64,000 bases of DNA from NCBI RefSeq assembly GCF_964340395.1, contig NC_135556.1:3654501-3718500 (forward strand), read 5' to 3'. The notes below the pieces were generated by a model, which made no database searches, had not been told where the DNA came from, and saw nothing but the letters and a program-made list of their open reading frames with translations. Every line of letters starts with the position of its first letter. The stretch's first letter is position 1. Shown one piece after another: positions 49,601 to 61,142 of the stretch. The DNA comes from Glandiceps talaboti (Eukaryota; Hemichordata; Enteropneusta; Spengelidae). Both the position numbers and the translations under genes were made by a program.

Positions 49601-52600
49601 TGTTAACAGTCTAACCAAGACTACACTAATGGTAACAGTCTAACCAAGACTACACCAATGGTAACAGTCTAACCAAGACTACACCAGTGTCAACAGTCTA
49701 ACCAAGAATACACCAGTGTTAACAGTCTAACCAAGACTACACCAATTTTAACAGTCTAACCAAGACTACACCAGTGTTAACAGTCTAACCAAGACTACAC
49801 CAATGTTAACAGTCTAACCAAGACTACACCAATTTTAACAGTCTAACCAAGACTACACCAATGTTAACGGTCTAACCAAGACTACACCAGTGGTTACAGT
49901 CTAACCAAGACTACACCAATGGTTACAGTCTAACCAAGACTACACCAGTGGTTACAGTCTAACCAAGACTACACCAATGTTAACAGTCTAACCAAGACTA
50001 CACCAGTGTTAACAGTCTAACCAAGACTACACCAGTGGTTACAGTCTAACCAAGACTACACCCGCGGTTACAGTCTAACCAAGACTACACCAATGTTAAC
50101 AGTCTAACCAAGACTACACCAATGGTAACAGTCTAACCAAGACTACACCAATGTTAACGGTCTAACCAAGACTACACCCGTGGTTACAGTCTAACCAAGA
50201 CTACACCAGTGTTAACATTCAAATCGTCACATTTTATGTTAAATTGGCCTTTAACGATGATATTCTTCTTTCAAGCCATCGACACTACTTGCAGCTTTAA
50301 AATATGCTAATAAAACATAATGTGAGTATAAAGATCGCTAACCATACACGTACTACGTGGCCAGACAAAGGTCTTGCTAGGTATTGTTTGATCCGTGACT
50401 CATTTCTTCTCTATTTAGGTTAAATCAACGGAGTCGAGATATCGCTATATTGTTGACAAATTTAAGGATGTCTCTGATGGTTATGTTAAACTGTTTACAG
50501 TTCTTGTTGAGACAGGGCATACCGATGCTGTCCTAAAAATCTTAAGGCCTGGTTTGACAGTGAAAGTTATGGGTAAGTTATCAAAATATTGTAAATAGTC
50601 AAATAATCTACGTTGAATGTACAATTTTGTTTTAAATGAATTGTCGAGTTCATCTTTTATTTCCTAACTACAATTGATATGCTAGTATACGCCTTTTCAT
50701 AAATACTTAGCATTTGAATGTTTGGAACATACAAACCCATGTTATGTTTACTAATTTACTCTAAACCAAACATTGTTCTGATGATGAGAACACGGTTGCA
50801 TAAATCCTTCAAATGCTACACACTTTTGTCTCGAGGTTTGTACGTCTCAAATTAAATTGCTAAGCATTTACGGCGAAGTGTGTTATGGGTGTTAACTGAC
50901 CACAGGCAGGCTGTATAAAGTATGCTGAAGTAGCGTTTAAAAATCTATAAAACGGTCTCCTGTGAACACATTTGTCTCCGGGACAAACTTTGATCTCTTT
51001 GCATTATATGAGTTTAACCATGTAAAGACCACTCAGAATCAAATGATTACGTTTTCTATGTTGTATTTTTCAGCGCCACCCCCAAGATCAGCGGAAGCGA
51101 CAAAATCAGAAGGTATTGATCAAGAAGGTAAGGTACACGGAACAAACACAATGAGAAGTGTAAAGAGAGCATTCCTATTTGAGATAAATGATATAAATAA
51201 TGTTATATAGAATGTAATGTAATATAATATAATATAATATAATATGTAATGTCATATCATATCATATCATATCATATCATATCGTATCAAATAATACCAT
51301 ACCATATTAAACCATACCATATCATACAATACCATACCGTATCGTGCCGTGCCGTGCCGCGCCGCGCCGCGCCGCACCGCACCGCACCGTACCGTATCGT
51401 ACCATACCGTACCGTACCGTACCGTACCGTACCATACCATACCATACCGTACCGTACCGTACCGTACCGTACCATACCATACCATACCATACCCTACCCT
51501 ACCCTACCGTACCGTACCATACCATACCATACCATACCATACCATACCCTACCATACCATACCCTACCCTACCATACCGTACCCTACCGTACCATACCAT
51601 ACCCTACCGTACCATACCATACCATACCGTACCTACCATACCATACCGTACCGTACCGTACCGTACCATACCATACCGTACCGTACCGTACCGTACCATA
51701 TCATACCGTACCATGCCGTACCATACCATACCATACCATACTATACTGTACCATACCGTACCATACCATACCATACCATACCATACCGTACCATACCGTA
51801 CCATACCATACTGTACCATACCGTACCATACCATACCATACTATACTGTACCATACCATACCATACCATACCATACTGTACCATACCATACCATACTGTA
51901 CCATACCGTACCATACCATACTGTACCATACCGTACCATACCATACTGTACCATACCATACCATACCATACTGTACCATACCGTACCATACCATACCATA
52001 CCATACTATACTGTACCATACCATACCATACCATACCATACCATACCATATCATACCATACCGTACCATACCATACCATACCATACCATACCGTACCATA
52101 CCATACCATACCATACCATACCATACTATACTGTACCATACCGTACCATACCATACCATACCATACCATACCATACCATATCATACCGTACCATACCGTA
52201 CCATACCGTACCGTACCATACCATATAATATCAATACTTTATGTTATGTTCTGTCCTAATTCCATTTCTAATATATATCTCTCTAGCTTGGTGATTATTT
52301 AAAAGTTTTGTGACTTATCTATTGGCACTTGATATATGTCAGTTTTAGTCATTTTTGTTTCACGATTATCATAGAATCTAATCTGAGCATGTAATTATAA
52401 TTAATGAAATATTGGTTTGGTTTACTTTAAAATACACTATCAGTTTTAAAACCATTTTACAGCACTACTTAGAGGGATTGGTAATCTGTTGAAAGTACAC
52501 GAAGAAAAATACACAAACCGTATAGTAAAACTAGAGGAAAATTTTGAAGAACGTCTTACATCAAAATTAGGAGATCTTAAGGCAACCCTGGAAGAGGAAA

Positions 52601-52977
52601 TGAAAGCTATTAGAAATGATGTAAAAGACATGAAACGAAAAATTGATAAAATTGATGATTTGGAACGTATGATAACAAATTTACAAACAGGTAAGTTACA
52701 CAAATGCTATTTATGCAAGTAAAAAAATTAAAAATACAGAATACAAATAATAAAATTTATTTGTCATGATACCATTATTATGATTGTTTAAAACTGAATT
52801 TATCATTTATTTGTCATGATATCATTACTATGATTGTTTTCGGTTTTATCATTTATTCGTAGTCATTAAAGATTTAGCAGGTTCACTATAAAATGGCACC
52901 TTTAAGACAGTCACGAACATTTGAATGACACTCACGGACAAAGACATAGACAGATACACACAGATACACACAGAGAC

Positions 52978-53030
<53 letters not shown>

Positions 53031-53049
53031 GACAGACGGAAGGAATGGC

Positions 53050-53082
<33 letters not shown>

Positions 53083-55732
53083 CAGACACACAGATACACA
53101 CAGATACACACACAGAGACACAGACGGACACAGACATAGACACAGACAGATACAGATACACACAGAGACACAGACAGACAGACAGACAGACAGACAGAGA
53201 CAGACAGACAGACACAGACAGACAGATACACACAGACAGACGCAGGCATAAACACAGACATATACAGACATAGACACAGACAGATACATACATACAAATA
53301 CACATAGACACAGACATAGAAACAGACAGATACACACAGAGACACAGACTGACATAGACATAGACACAGACATATATACAGATACACACAGAGACAGACA
53401 GACACAGACACAGACATACACACAGGGACACAGACAGACACAGACATAGACACACACAGAGACACAGACAGACGCAAACACAGATACAGACAGATACACA
53501 CAGAGACACAGACAGATACACAAAGACAGACACACACACACACACACACACACAGACTGACCCACAGACACTTCAAAAAAGATAATAATCAAACAAATAC
53601 ACACAATACAAATACATGTGGTTAATTGTTCACTTCTTAATTTCTCTACATCAGACATTAAGTCAGGTCGCAATGCTACATCCGAAGTAGAGAGAATGGT
53701 TAAACAACTGTGTACAGAGTTAAATGAAGTCAAAGAGAAAATAAAGGACATCGAAAAACAGCAATGTAAGTTTATTAATTTATAAATACTTAAACATGGG
53801 TGTTAAATTATTACAAAGACTCCAATATCTATTCGCTGTTGTTCAATTCCGTTCACGCTTGTTTTAAGTATCTAACAAAACTTGGAAAATATATCTGTGG
53901 GCAAACTGTTCGCATTCCCTAAAATTCACAAAGTGCTTAACACCGAACTTTACAGGTGTAACTAAAAATAAAGGGATTACCGAAACACATTCAAGTTGAA
54001 AAGCAAGAACATGTATGAGACAGAGTGATGAAAGTTGAGATGCAGAAAAACATAGACGTCAAGACGATAAGATCGATTATTCGTTGAACTGAAGGTGATC
54101 TATGTATATAGCTGCTGTTTATAATAGCTTCTATATGTTGTATTCCTGATTGTGTCGGGAATGATATTCCAATCCTTAGTGGCAGCGTATTTTACGGCAT
54201 TAATTTCCATTTCAAGTTAGTATCTTTTGTGTTTTTTACTGTGGAATTTCTAGACAAATAACGTTGTTTTTGGTTCAGTTACATAGATTTGTATCTTAAA
54301 TCTTACCTCAAAAGAGTCAATGGATGATTACAAAAACACTTTAGCAATTGTAATGTCTGTAATTTCTATCATTTGATACACAAATAGCTTTAACCAATGA
54401 TATCATGGTTACTAGTTTTCTTTCTTGAATACGATGACACTTGCAGCTATCGAACACATGTCACAGATGTTACAAGTACAAGGTGGAAAAGATGTAATGA
54501 GTGAACTTGAGTATGTAAAGACAGAATTACGTCAAGTCAAACTATGGATGGAAGAACAGTGTGGTATGATGACAAATCGTATCGATAATTTAGAAAGGGA
54601 AAGTACAGGTATTCATTTTTCCGATTCTACTTTGTTGATACTGTTATGTATCTATTACTACAACTCATTTCATGTTAGCGTTTACTGGCTCTGTTTGATA
54701 CGTACAAACACACCTAAACCAATAAGAAACTGCCCAGTCTGCACTTTAAGATATTAGTAAGATTGCAATTTGTTACGATTTGTCAATTAAACCTGCTACA
54801 AGAAGAAGCAGACTCGAACGTCAATGTTTTGATGTCTGCCTATATCTGAATGGTGGTACGAAGATCATTTCCATTTTAGACAAATATATAGCAATATAAT
54901 ATAGCAAGATGCATTCATTCAATCTTACTATATTAAAGTGTAGCTTGTACAGTTTCTTAGTGGTTTCTGAGTGGTTTATCAAACAAACGACAGAGAATAG
55001 CGAGTGAACACTAACATGAAACGGGCGGTATATGCAGGTATCAACTTTTATTGTTAATCTCCCCCCATAAACTTTGATATCAATTGACGTGTTTTTAAAT
55101 GTAAGTTTTATAGTAAGATTACTCCAAGAAGTCGACTTCTGATGTGTATGACCCCCTTTCAGATACAATGTACATTACACAAGTGTATGGTTTTTATTAC
55201 ACTCAACTCATATGGTACTGAAAAGACCGTGAGGTTTTCACAATATACTAGTAGCACACATAGCAGTTAAGAAAGATAATTGAGTTTGATTTAACCCTTT
55301 TGTATGGCATAGAGCACCCACACACTGTAAATGCCTGGTAGTAACACTTATTGAAGTGTATGCAATAACTTAAATCGAAACATTTTCTTGTTTACGTGCT
55401 TGACCGTTTTGGTAATTGTCATTTCTACAGGACGTAAGATAGCACGTGGCGATGTTAAAACAATTGCCGTGAAGATACAAACACAATGGGAAGTGATAGC
55501 TAAAGAGGTTGGCATAGAAGGTGAAACAATTAAGCATTCTCGAGGAAAACAGGTACTTGAAGGCGAGGCTGCAGCCGAGGCATTTATCTCTCAATGGATT
55601 GAAATGGATGGTAAAGCTGCAATGGCTACAGGCATACCACCTACCTATGATGCTTTGTATGAAATTGTGAAAAGGCGAGACGAGAAAGTTGCCGAGGAAA
55701 TTAAGGAATTGCAAAAACATGCTAAGAAATAA
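46465..55732 (+). CDS. CARD - coiled coil - Death-domain adaptor-like protein, 384 aa, 7 exons
   Basis: Seven exons (46465-46608, 50419-50572, 51074-51127, 52463-52690, 53655-53765, 54447-54608, 55431-55732) join in one frame with GT-AG borders and total 1,155 nt. Residues about 1-95 look like a [32 protein letters not shown], then [20 protein letters not shown], the typical F..FL..L...G...L helix-6 ending. Residues 100-117 form a Pro/Ser linker ([12 protein letters not shown]). Residues 118-284 are charged heptad-type coiled coil ([40 protein letters not shown]). Residues about 288-380 resemble a Death domain: [48 protein letters not shown]. Such domain pairs make homotypic adaptors in apoptosis and innate-immune signalling (compare CARD-Death CRADD and the CARD-coiled-coil CARD9/11 group). 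Partners and function are inference. Domain calls are by eye, not by profile search. Confidence 0.82.
47345..50218. repeat. 29-bp minisatellite, about 99 copies
   Basis: Unit AACAGTCTAACCAAGACTAC + ACCAATGGT. The core is nearly invariant, while the last bases vary among AATGGT, AATGTT, AGTGGT, AATTTT, CGCGGT and similar. It fills most of intron 1 of the CARD-Death gene. Confidence 0.97.
50419..50572 (+). CDS. CARD-Death gene exon 2 (second half of CARD)
   Basis: Acceptor CTATTTAG, donor GTAAGT, in phase 0 and out phase 1. Encodes [15 protein letters not shown] to PGLTVKVM. Confidence 0.85.
51074..51127 (+). CDS. CARD-Death gene exon 3 (54-nt linker exon)
   Basis: Phase 1 to phase 1. Encodes the proline/serine linker [18 protein letters not shown]. 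Acceptor TATTTTTCAG, donor GTAAGG. A pentanucleotide array follows within 70 bp. Confidence 0.75.
51193..52228. repeat. Pentanucleotide array (CCATA/CCGTA/CCGCG)n, about 1 kb
   Basis: Starts as TAATA and TCATA pentamers, passes through a GC-rich stretch of GCCGC units near 51,345-51,390, then CCGTA, and ends mostly CCATA. The long open frames here are artefacts of the 15-bp (5-residue) period. It lies in intron 3 of the CARD-Death gene. Confidence 0.97.
52463..52690 (+). CDS. CARD-Death gene exon 4 (coiled coil)
   Basis: Phase 1 to 1, 228 nt. Acceptor TTTTACAG, donor GTAAGT. Lys/Glu-rich heptads, ending [10 protein letters not shown]. Confidence 0.82.
52925..53565. repeat. (CAGA)n / (CACAGA)n / (CA)n tract
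   Basis: About 640 bp of imperfect CAGA-type simple sequence in intron 4 of the CARD-Death gene. Confidence 0.97.
53655..53765 (+). CDS. CARD-Death gene exon 5 (coiled coil)
   Basis: Phase 1 to 1, 111 nt, acceptor CATCAG, donor GTAAGT. Reads [19 protein letters not shown] and ends KIKDIEKQQ. Confidence 0.8.
54447..54608 (+). CDS. CARD-Death gene exon 6 (coiled coil)
   Basis: Phase 1 to 1, 162 nt, acceptor CTTGCAG, donor GTATTC. Encodes [18 protein letters not shown] to [12 protein letters not shown]. Confidence 0.8.
55431..55732 (+). CDS. CARD-Death gene exon 7 (Death-like domain, stop)
   Basis: Acceptor TTTCTACAG, enters in phase 1, stops TAA at 55730-55732. Carries the whole C-terminal Death-like domain on one exon and ends in a lysine-rich tail QKHAKK. 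Confidence 0.85.
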
Positions 55733-56168
55733 CTGATGGACATAAATTATAACTCTACAGTTTTATCATTAATCGTCTTGCCTTGTACCTAGAGACGTTT
55801 TCTTAGTCATCACTTTTCATCAAAACAAGATAATGACAAGTTCTGATACATGGTGGTGGAGATGACAGTACAGACAACTTTGAATTTCAAAAGTAGCATG
55901 TGATGGTATGGACGTACACTTCTCCCTGTGGTAATAGAATTTAATCATGAAGTGAAACGGAAATTACTGCCCCCCCCCCCCCCATGTACAAAGTAGATGA
56001 CAACATAGATTGGAAACCTAAATTAAACAAGAACGTTTGGCACTAGTGCTCCGACATTTATGAGATATTTTGATTACTGTAAGATTTTTACCAATTTCGT
56101 ATTTCACTAGACGTTGATCTTGACTGTGCAGTTTAAAAATAACTTGTATCCTATATTATGGAAAACAC

Positions 56169-56226
56169 AATGTAATGTAATGTAATGTAATGTAATGTAA
56201 TGTAATGTAATGTAATGTAATGTAAT
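56169..56226. repeat. (TGTAA)n microsatellite
   Basis: About 11 TGTAA pentamers downstream of the CARD-Death gene. Confidence 0.95.
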
Positions 56227-56261
56227 TTAAACAACGCTATGTAATATTAGGGCTTGGCTTA

Positions 56262-56267
56262 AATAAA
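56262..56267 (+). terminator. Possible polyadenylation signal AATAAA
   Basis: AATAAA about 530 nt after the CARD-Death gene stop codon, just beyond a (TGTAA)n run. Confidence 0.45.
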
Positions 56268-59200
56268 ACACACTACACGATAATGTAGTATATTTGTATG
56301 CCATATCGAAAAATATAGTGTCTGTAGTCATATTTTGTATTTTTAACCAAGAAGATTCGAACAACTTTGAACAGAACATATTTATATAGAAAGGGCATGG
56401 AGGGTAATTTATTCAACTGCGGGAAATTCAAACTACCATACACAGCAACGTCACAGAGGTCTTGTCGTCACCCTATTGTTCTTTCCCCAGTAAATATCCG
56501 ATTTCTTGTGTTTCTATAAACTGTTTTTATTGCCTAAAAATTGCAAATTTATAAACAAACAAACCAAACTTCGACACTGTGCGTGGTATTGGCGTTAAAG
56601 AGCATAACAACTACGAAAACAAAATTTAAAATTAAACCTTAAGTCGGCCATGTTGTGCTCTGGGTGGACTCTGTTACGGCTTTAAAGATCTAACAGTACT
56701 TCATGTCGTCTGTAACGAGTTAGTGTTCAGTGAGGTGTCCAGAATAACGCTAAAAGAAAGAGCAACATATATAGCCTATAGGCTTGCTAACCGTTTGCAC
56801 CTTCGCCTACCCTGACGCATGCAAGTATATATTCCATCGTCTCTTCTCTTTCTTTTCAACACTGAGATAATGATGCCAAATTTCACTTGTCGAAATTTGC
56901 GACGAGTTCTAATAAACTCTTACATAGACACCACACATCAGTAGAATAGATCCATCCAGAAAGTTTAGCGACACTAGGGAGGTTAGTGACATTTAACATT
57001 TATTGGCCTAGCTAATGGGGCCACTAGAAAATCATTCTGTATCCATTATGGAACTATATATTGTTGCAAAAATGACTGAACCTAGATAAGTAAAACTCCT
57101 ACATTTTGAGTGCACCATACCAACATAACATTGAAAACAACACATTGGATCTATTTTGATGGCTGAACACCTTGGTGTAGTCAAACGAGATCGAAATTTC
57201 ATTGATTGTGAAATAGCCGACAGTATCCAATACCTCGAATTGACTATAATGAATGGAAAGGAATACAGGTACTTATAAACTAATGGAAGATATACTAGTA
57301 TGACGACTGTGAGCATAGATTTGTTTGTTTGTTTGTTTGTTTGGTTGGTTGTTTGTTGTTTTTCTTCACTTCATTCTATAGATCGAATGATACATTTCTG
57401 ACCATATACAGGTAAAAAAAACATGCCAACTTGTGCCTTGAAATATTAATACATATATAATATTTGTCTTTGAGCATACTCTTAGAAATCAAGGGAACTG
57501 GGGTAATTTATAGTCGCTGGACAAATATCTAATTTAGTTATCTAAATAACTATCACAGCTCACGAATTGATGTAGAAACTATATGGACATTGGGAGCAAA
57601 AGGCGCCCTTCTGAGCCGATCTCCCTTTGAATTCCCAACCAGGTGCTTCACAAAAATGGAGATATCAAATCACTTTATATTAAACCATAGACATTGCGAT
57701 AAACCAAAATCAGCAATCTTGGCTGACTAATTTATAATACTGTTTTTGCTCATCGTTGTGGACCAGACGAGGGCTTGTTCGGTCCTCAAAGTTGCCACAA
57801 AGAGGTTGTACGAGTTGTCATGGCTATTTTCAACGCTGTGATCGACAGGGCTATGTATTCGCGTGTTCGTTTATATGCGCATGCACGCGTGCGTGTGCTC
57901 GTGAAGTCCCTTCTTAATATTAATTTGTAGTCGATCCAAAGTACAAATATTCATATCAACATAAAGTTTTGATAGATTCTAGGTTTAGTCTTATCCTCTC
58001 TAATGAGAGTTGGAGAAAATAATCCATCTTTCCTGGTTATTATTGAAGAGAGAAATCTTTGGAGAGATTGCAAGAGCTGAAGTCCCAGTATGTGTTATTA
58101 TTTGTCGTAATCATGGAATCTTTCAAGCGGCGTAGAGGGCGATAGATACATATTTAGACGATTTCAATACCGAAACGTGACCTTGCATTGAGTTATTTCT
58201 ACACCATAGACTTGTGCTTCACGATAGTTGCTTGATTGCAAAAGACCAGACCTTGACTTAAGGATCAGAAAGTATATCTAATACGCTCTTTATATTGGTG
58301 TACTAAATCATTCACATATATATATTTTACGGACATTTTGCATTTGACAAAACTAGCCATTAGTCCACGAAATGTTGGTGTCAAGCTCTCAGAGACTTCA
58401 ACATCTATCACATCACTAGGGCTATTATAGTGTATAAATTATACATAGTTTATGGTACTATAAAATAAATGTGACCCCAAGACAAGTCTTAACATTAGTA
58501 ATAATTAGTTCTTCTACCTCAACTAAGCTAGGGTTCGCCTCTTCAGCTCGGCAGGCTTTGTCAAACTGTTTGCTGGCTTTATCACCAGACGGCGAAACGT
58601 TACTCGTAATAAGTACAAATGTAATTAGAACCCTTGGTCGTGGTATTATTGTTATTTTTACTGACTCGATGACTATATTTGAAATTTGAAATTTGCTATT
58701 GATTTCTGCCAGAAACTATGCCTAAAAGGTTCTACCAGAGAGCAGCGTGTGATTATGTGTACGTCATGTCAACATAAAGAGAGTGTCACCCTCCAGGTCA
58801 TACCACGGACACTCTTTGAAATGATTGACTGGCAATTGTAACCACCTTGATATTTTGAATAGGCTGAAAAGAACAATATTGTACTCATACTTTGAACATT
58901 TGATATACTGGAAGTAAAATCATATCATGTATGTCTTCCATAACTCCCATGTATGATAGCAAGACTGTCGACATTGACGACCAGAGAGGTTCGACATTGT
59001 GTACACGGCACGTACCATGATATGGTTAATGGCTGTTTGAGACTCAGGCCACTCTGCAGGTAGTACAACACTGGTTCGAGTTAGAACACATTCAAGGAAA
59101 ATAGTATTGTCTGTCTTTAAAGAGTGAAGAAGTACAGTCATTGTGAATTAAAGGGATTGTCCCGACCGATGGTCAGATTTATGTTAACTACCGTCATGAT

Positions 59201-59508
59201 AGGAAAAGTAATGACCATAGTAGTTTGTACTGTTTATTTATAGTAGACTAGTGTAGTGACAAAGATGAAAATGCAATTCGTGTAGAATAATTCATACTTA
59301 TCTAACTTTTGTAAACTTATCTGTCTAGCGCACAGACACAGACACAGACACACACACACACACTCTCTCTCTCTCTCTCTCTCTCTCGTTTTCTGTAGCT
59401 GTATGTATGTATGTATGTATGTATGTATGTATGTATGTATGTATGTATGTATGTATGTATGTATGTATGCATGCTTGCCTGTCCCACCCTCCCTTCTTCC
59501 CTCGCCGA

Positions 59509-59545
<37 letters not shown>

Positions 59546-60430
59546 GTCTGTCTGTCTATCTGTCTGTCTGTCTGTCTGTCTGCCCATCTGCCCTTCCTTC
59601 CGTCTCTCTCTGCCTGTCTCTGTCTGCCTGTCAGTTTGTCTGTCCTAACTTCCCCTCTCTCTCTCCGATCATTGTGTGATGAATGGGTACAGTTTGTTCA
59701 CTATGCATTGTAATCACGTACTTCAAAGGTATAGGTTGGTGGCTAGAAGATATTTGTGTGTCATTAAATGCACCATGTTAACACATGCGCACTTAAAAAT
59801 AAATGACGCCACATATATTTTAGTGTCCTATTCTAGCATATAAAAGAAAACATGAAACCACAGCTTTGTCTGTAGAATAGTACCTTGTGTCCATTCTTAC
59901 GTCAATTAATATACAGGATTGATATTTTCAAGGTACTTTCACCGATGTGAAGATTAGAAGTTATGTTTTTGTTATCATTTTTCACCGATCGATTCACAGT
60001 TACATTTCCAAGCGTATATAAAATTAAAAGCTACGTTGCTTAATAAATGTTTAATTACATTTAACTTAATTAATTGTGATGATTGATTACGTTTCAATGA
60101 AGAAGGGGATTCATTGGACGAAAACACAGAATATAAATAGTAACAGATTTTGGAAAATCGAGTTATTTTTTAGACACAGTGTTTAATCGCAACGTATATT
60201 ATGTTCCAAAGCCGACTTATTATTAGCCATAGGTAAACGTTATTGCTTTGGCGTTCTGAAATCCGTATTTGCACACTGTTTCATAGTGGTCATGAAATCA
60301 CAGCTTGTCATCTCACCTTGATATGGACCAATCAGTGTAAGAGGGAAGTAAGAAGAAAAACAACTCCTTTGTGCCCTATAAATTCAATACGTTACACAAT
60401 AGGACCTATTCACAGACTATCTATCAAGTC
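56268..60430. other. Gene-poor stretch
   Basis: A (GTTT)n run at about 57,321-57,352 and simple repeats at 59,337-59,645. Open frames at 57032-57316, 58471-58689 and 58920-59141 have neither domain resemblance nor convincing splice sites. Confidence 0.45.
59334..59645. repeat. Compound simple repeats (CACAGA, CT, TATG, CTGT)
   Basis: CACAGA/CA, then (CT)n, about 17 TATG units, then long (CTGT)n. All open frames in it are artefacts. Confidence 0.96.
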
Positions 60431-60433
60431 TGG

Positions 60434-60440
60434 TATAAAA
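60434..60440 (+). promoter_or_regulatory. TATA box (TATAAAA)
   Basis: TATAAAA about 265 bp upstream of the signal-peptide ATG at 60700; transcription would start near 60,465. Confidence 0.5.
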
Positions 60441-60699
60441 GATATGAACGCTCAGCTCCAACTAACCCATCATTCAACCTGTCGTACCTGCTGACTACAA
60501 CCAGTGATCCATCGCTGTCGCGACTAAACCTGTTTGGCGTGTCTACTTGTTCAGACACACACGCGTACTATGCTCTGAATATCGCATAGAGAATTGTAAC
60601 GTAACCTGTTTATAGCAAAATTTCCAAGTTTGCGTATGTCGGACAAAACAAAGCTTTCTATCCACCGACATTATTCGTTGACTTGAATCATCTAAAGAA

Positions 60700-60760
60700 A
60701 TGAAGCCCCTGCACACCTGGCTGTGGCTGCTTATAGTGATGTGTTTACTACTCCCGTCAG
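60700..60760 (+). CDS. Signal-peptide exon of an unidentified secreted or membrane protein
   Basis: ATG followed by MKPLHTWLWLLIVMCLLLPS: a basic start, a strong hydrophobic core and a small-residue end, then a donor (CCGTCAG before GTACGG). It ends in phase 1. This is the classic form of a first coding exon, and a TATA box lies upstream. Two short upstream ATG frames in the presumed 5' UTR are a caution. Later exons were not identified. Confidence 0.5.
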
Positions 60761-60931
60761 GTACGGCATTTAAACGTTTTCAACGTTCAATTTTTATACA
60801 CTTTACTTTCCTTCTCGATACCAGCACACAATCACCATCACGATATATTGATTACACCGCTCCTCTATGTTCTACGGAACATATACTCACTCTAATCAGT
60901 TGTCCAGTTTCGAGTAGCAGTCTCAACAGTT

Positions 60932-61142
<211 letters not shown>

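Noticed and set aside
51249-52302. Long overlapping open frames rich in HTIPY or WYGMV on both strands
   Set aside because: Artefacts of a pentanucleotide array; a 5-bp unit gives a 5-residue repeat in every frame that lacks stops.
52849-53751. Frames of 200-300 residues rich in C, V, S, L (minus) or T, D, R, Q (plus)
   Set aside because: Translation of the CAGA-type simple repeat, with two true coding segments of another gene on the opposite strand at its edge.
55370-55720. Minus frame opposite the last CARD-Death exon
   Set aside because: Shadow of the splice-supported plus-strand exon.
58471-58689. 72-codon plus frame with SPDGETLL
   Set aside because: Could be the end of a degenerated retroelement, but the segment is short, lacks conserved motifs and no element ends are visible.
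59234-59713. Open frames YVCMYVCM and CLSVCLSV
   Set aside because: TATG and CTGT simple repeats.
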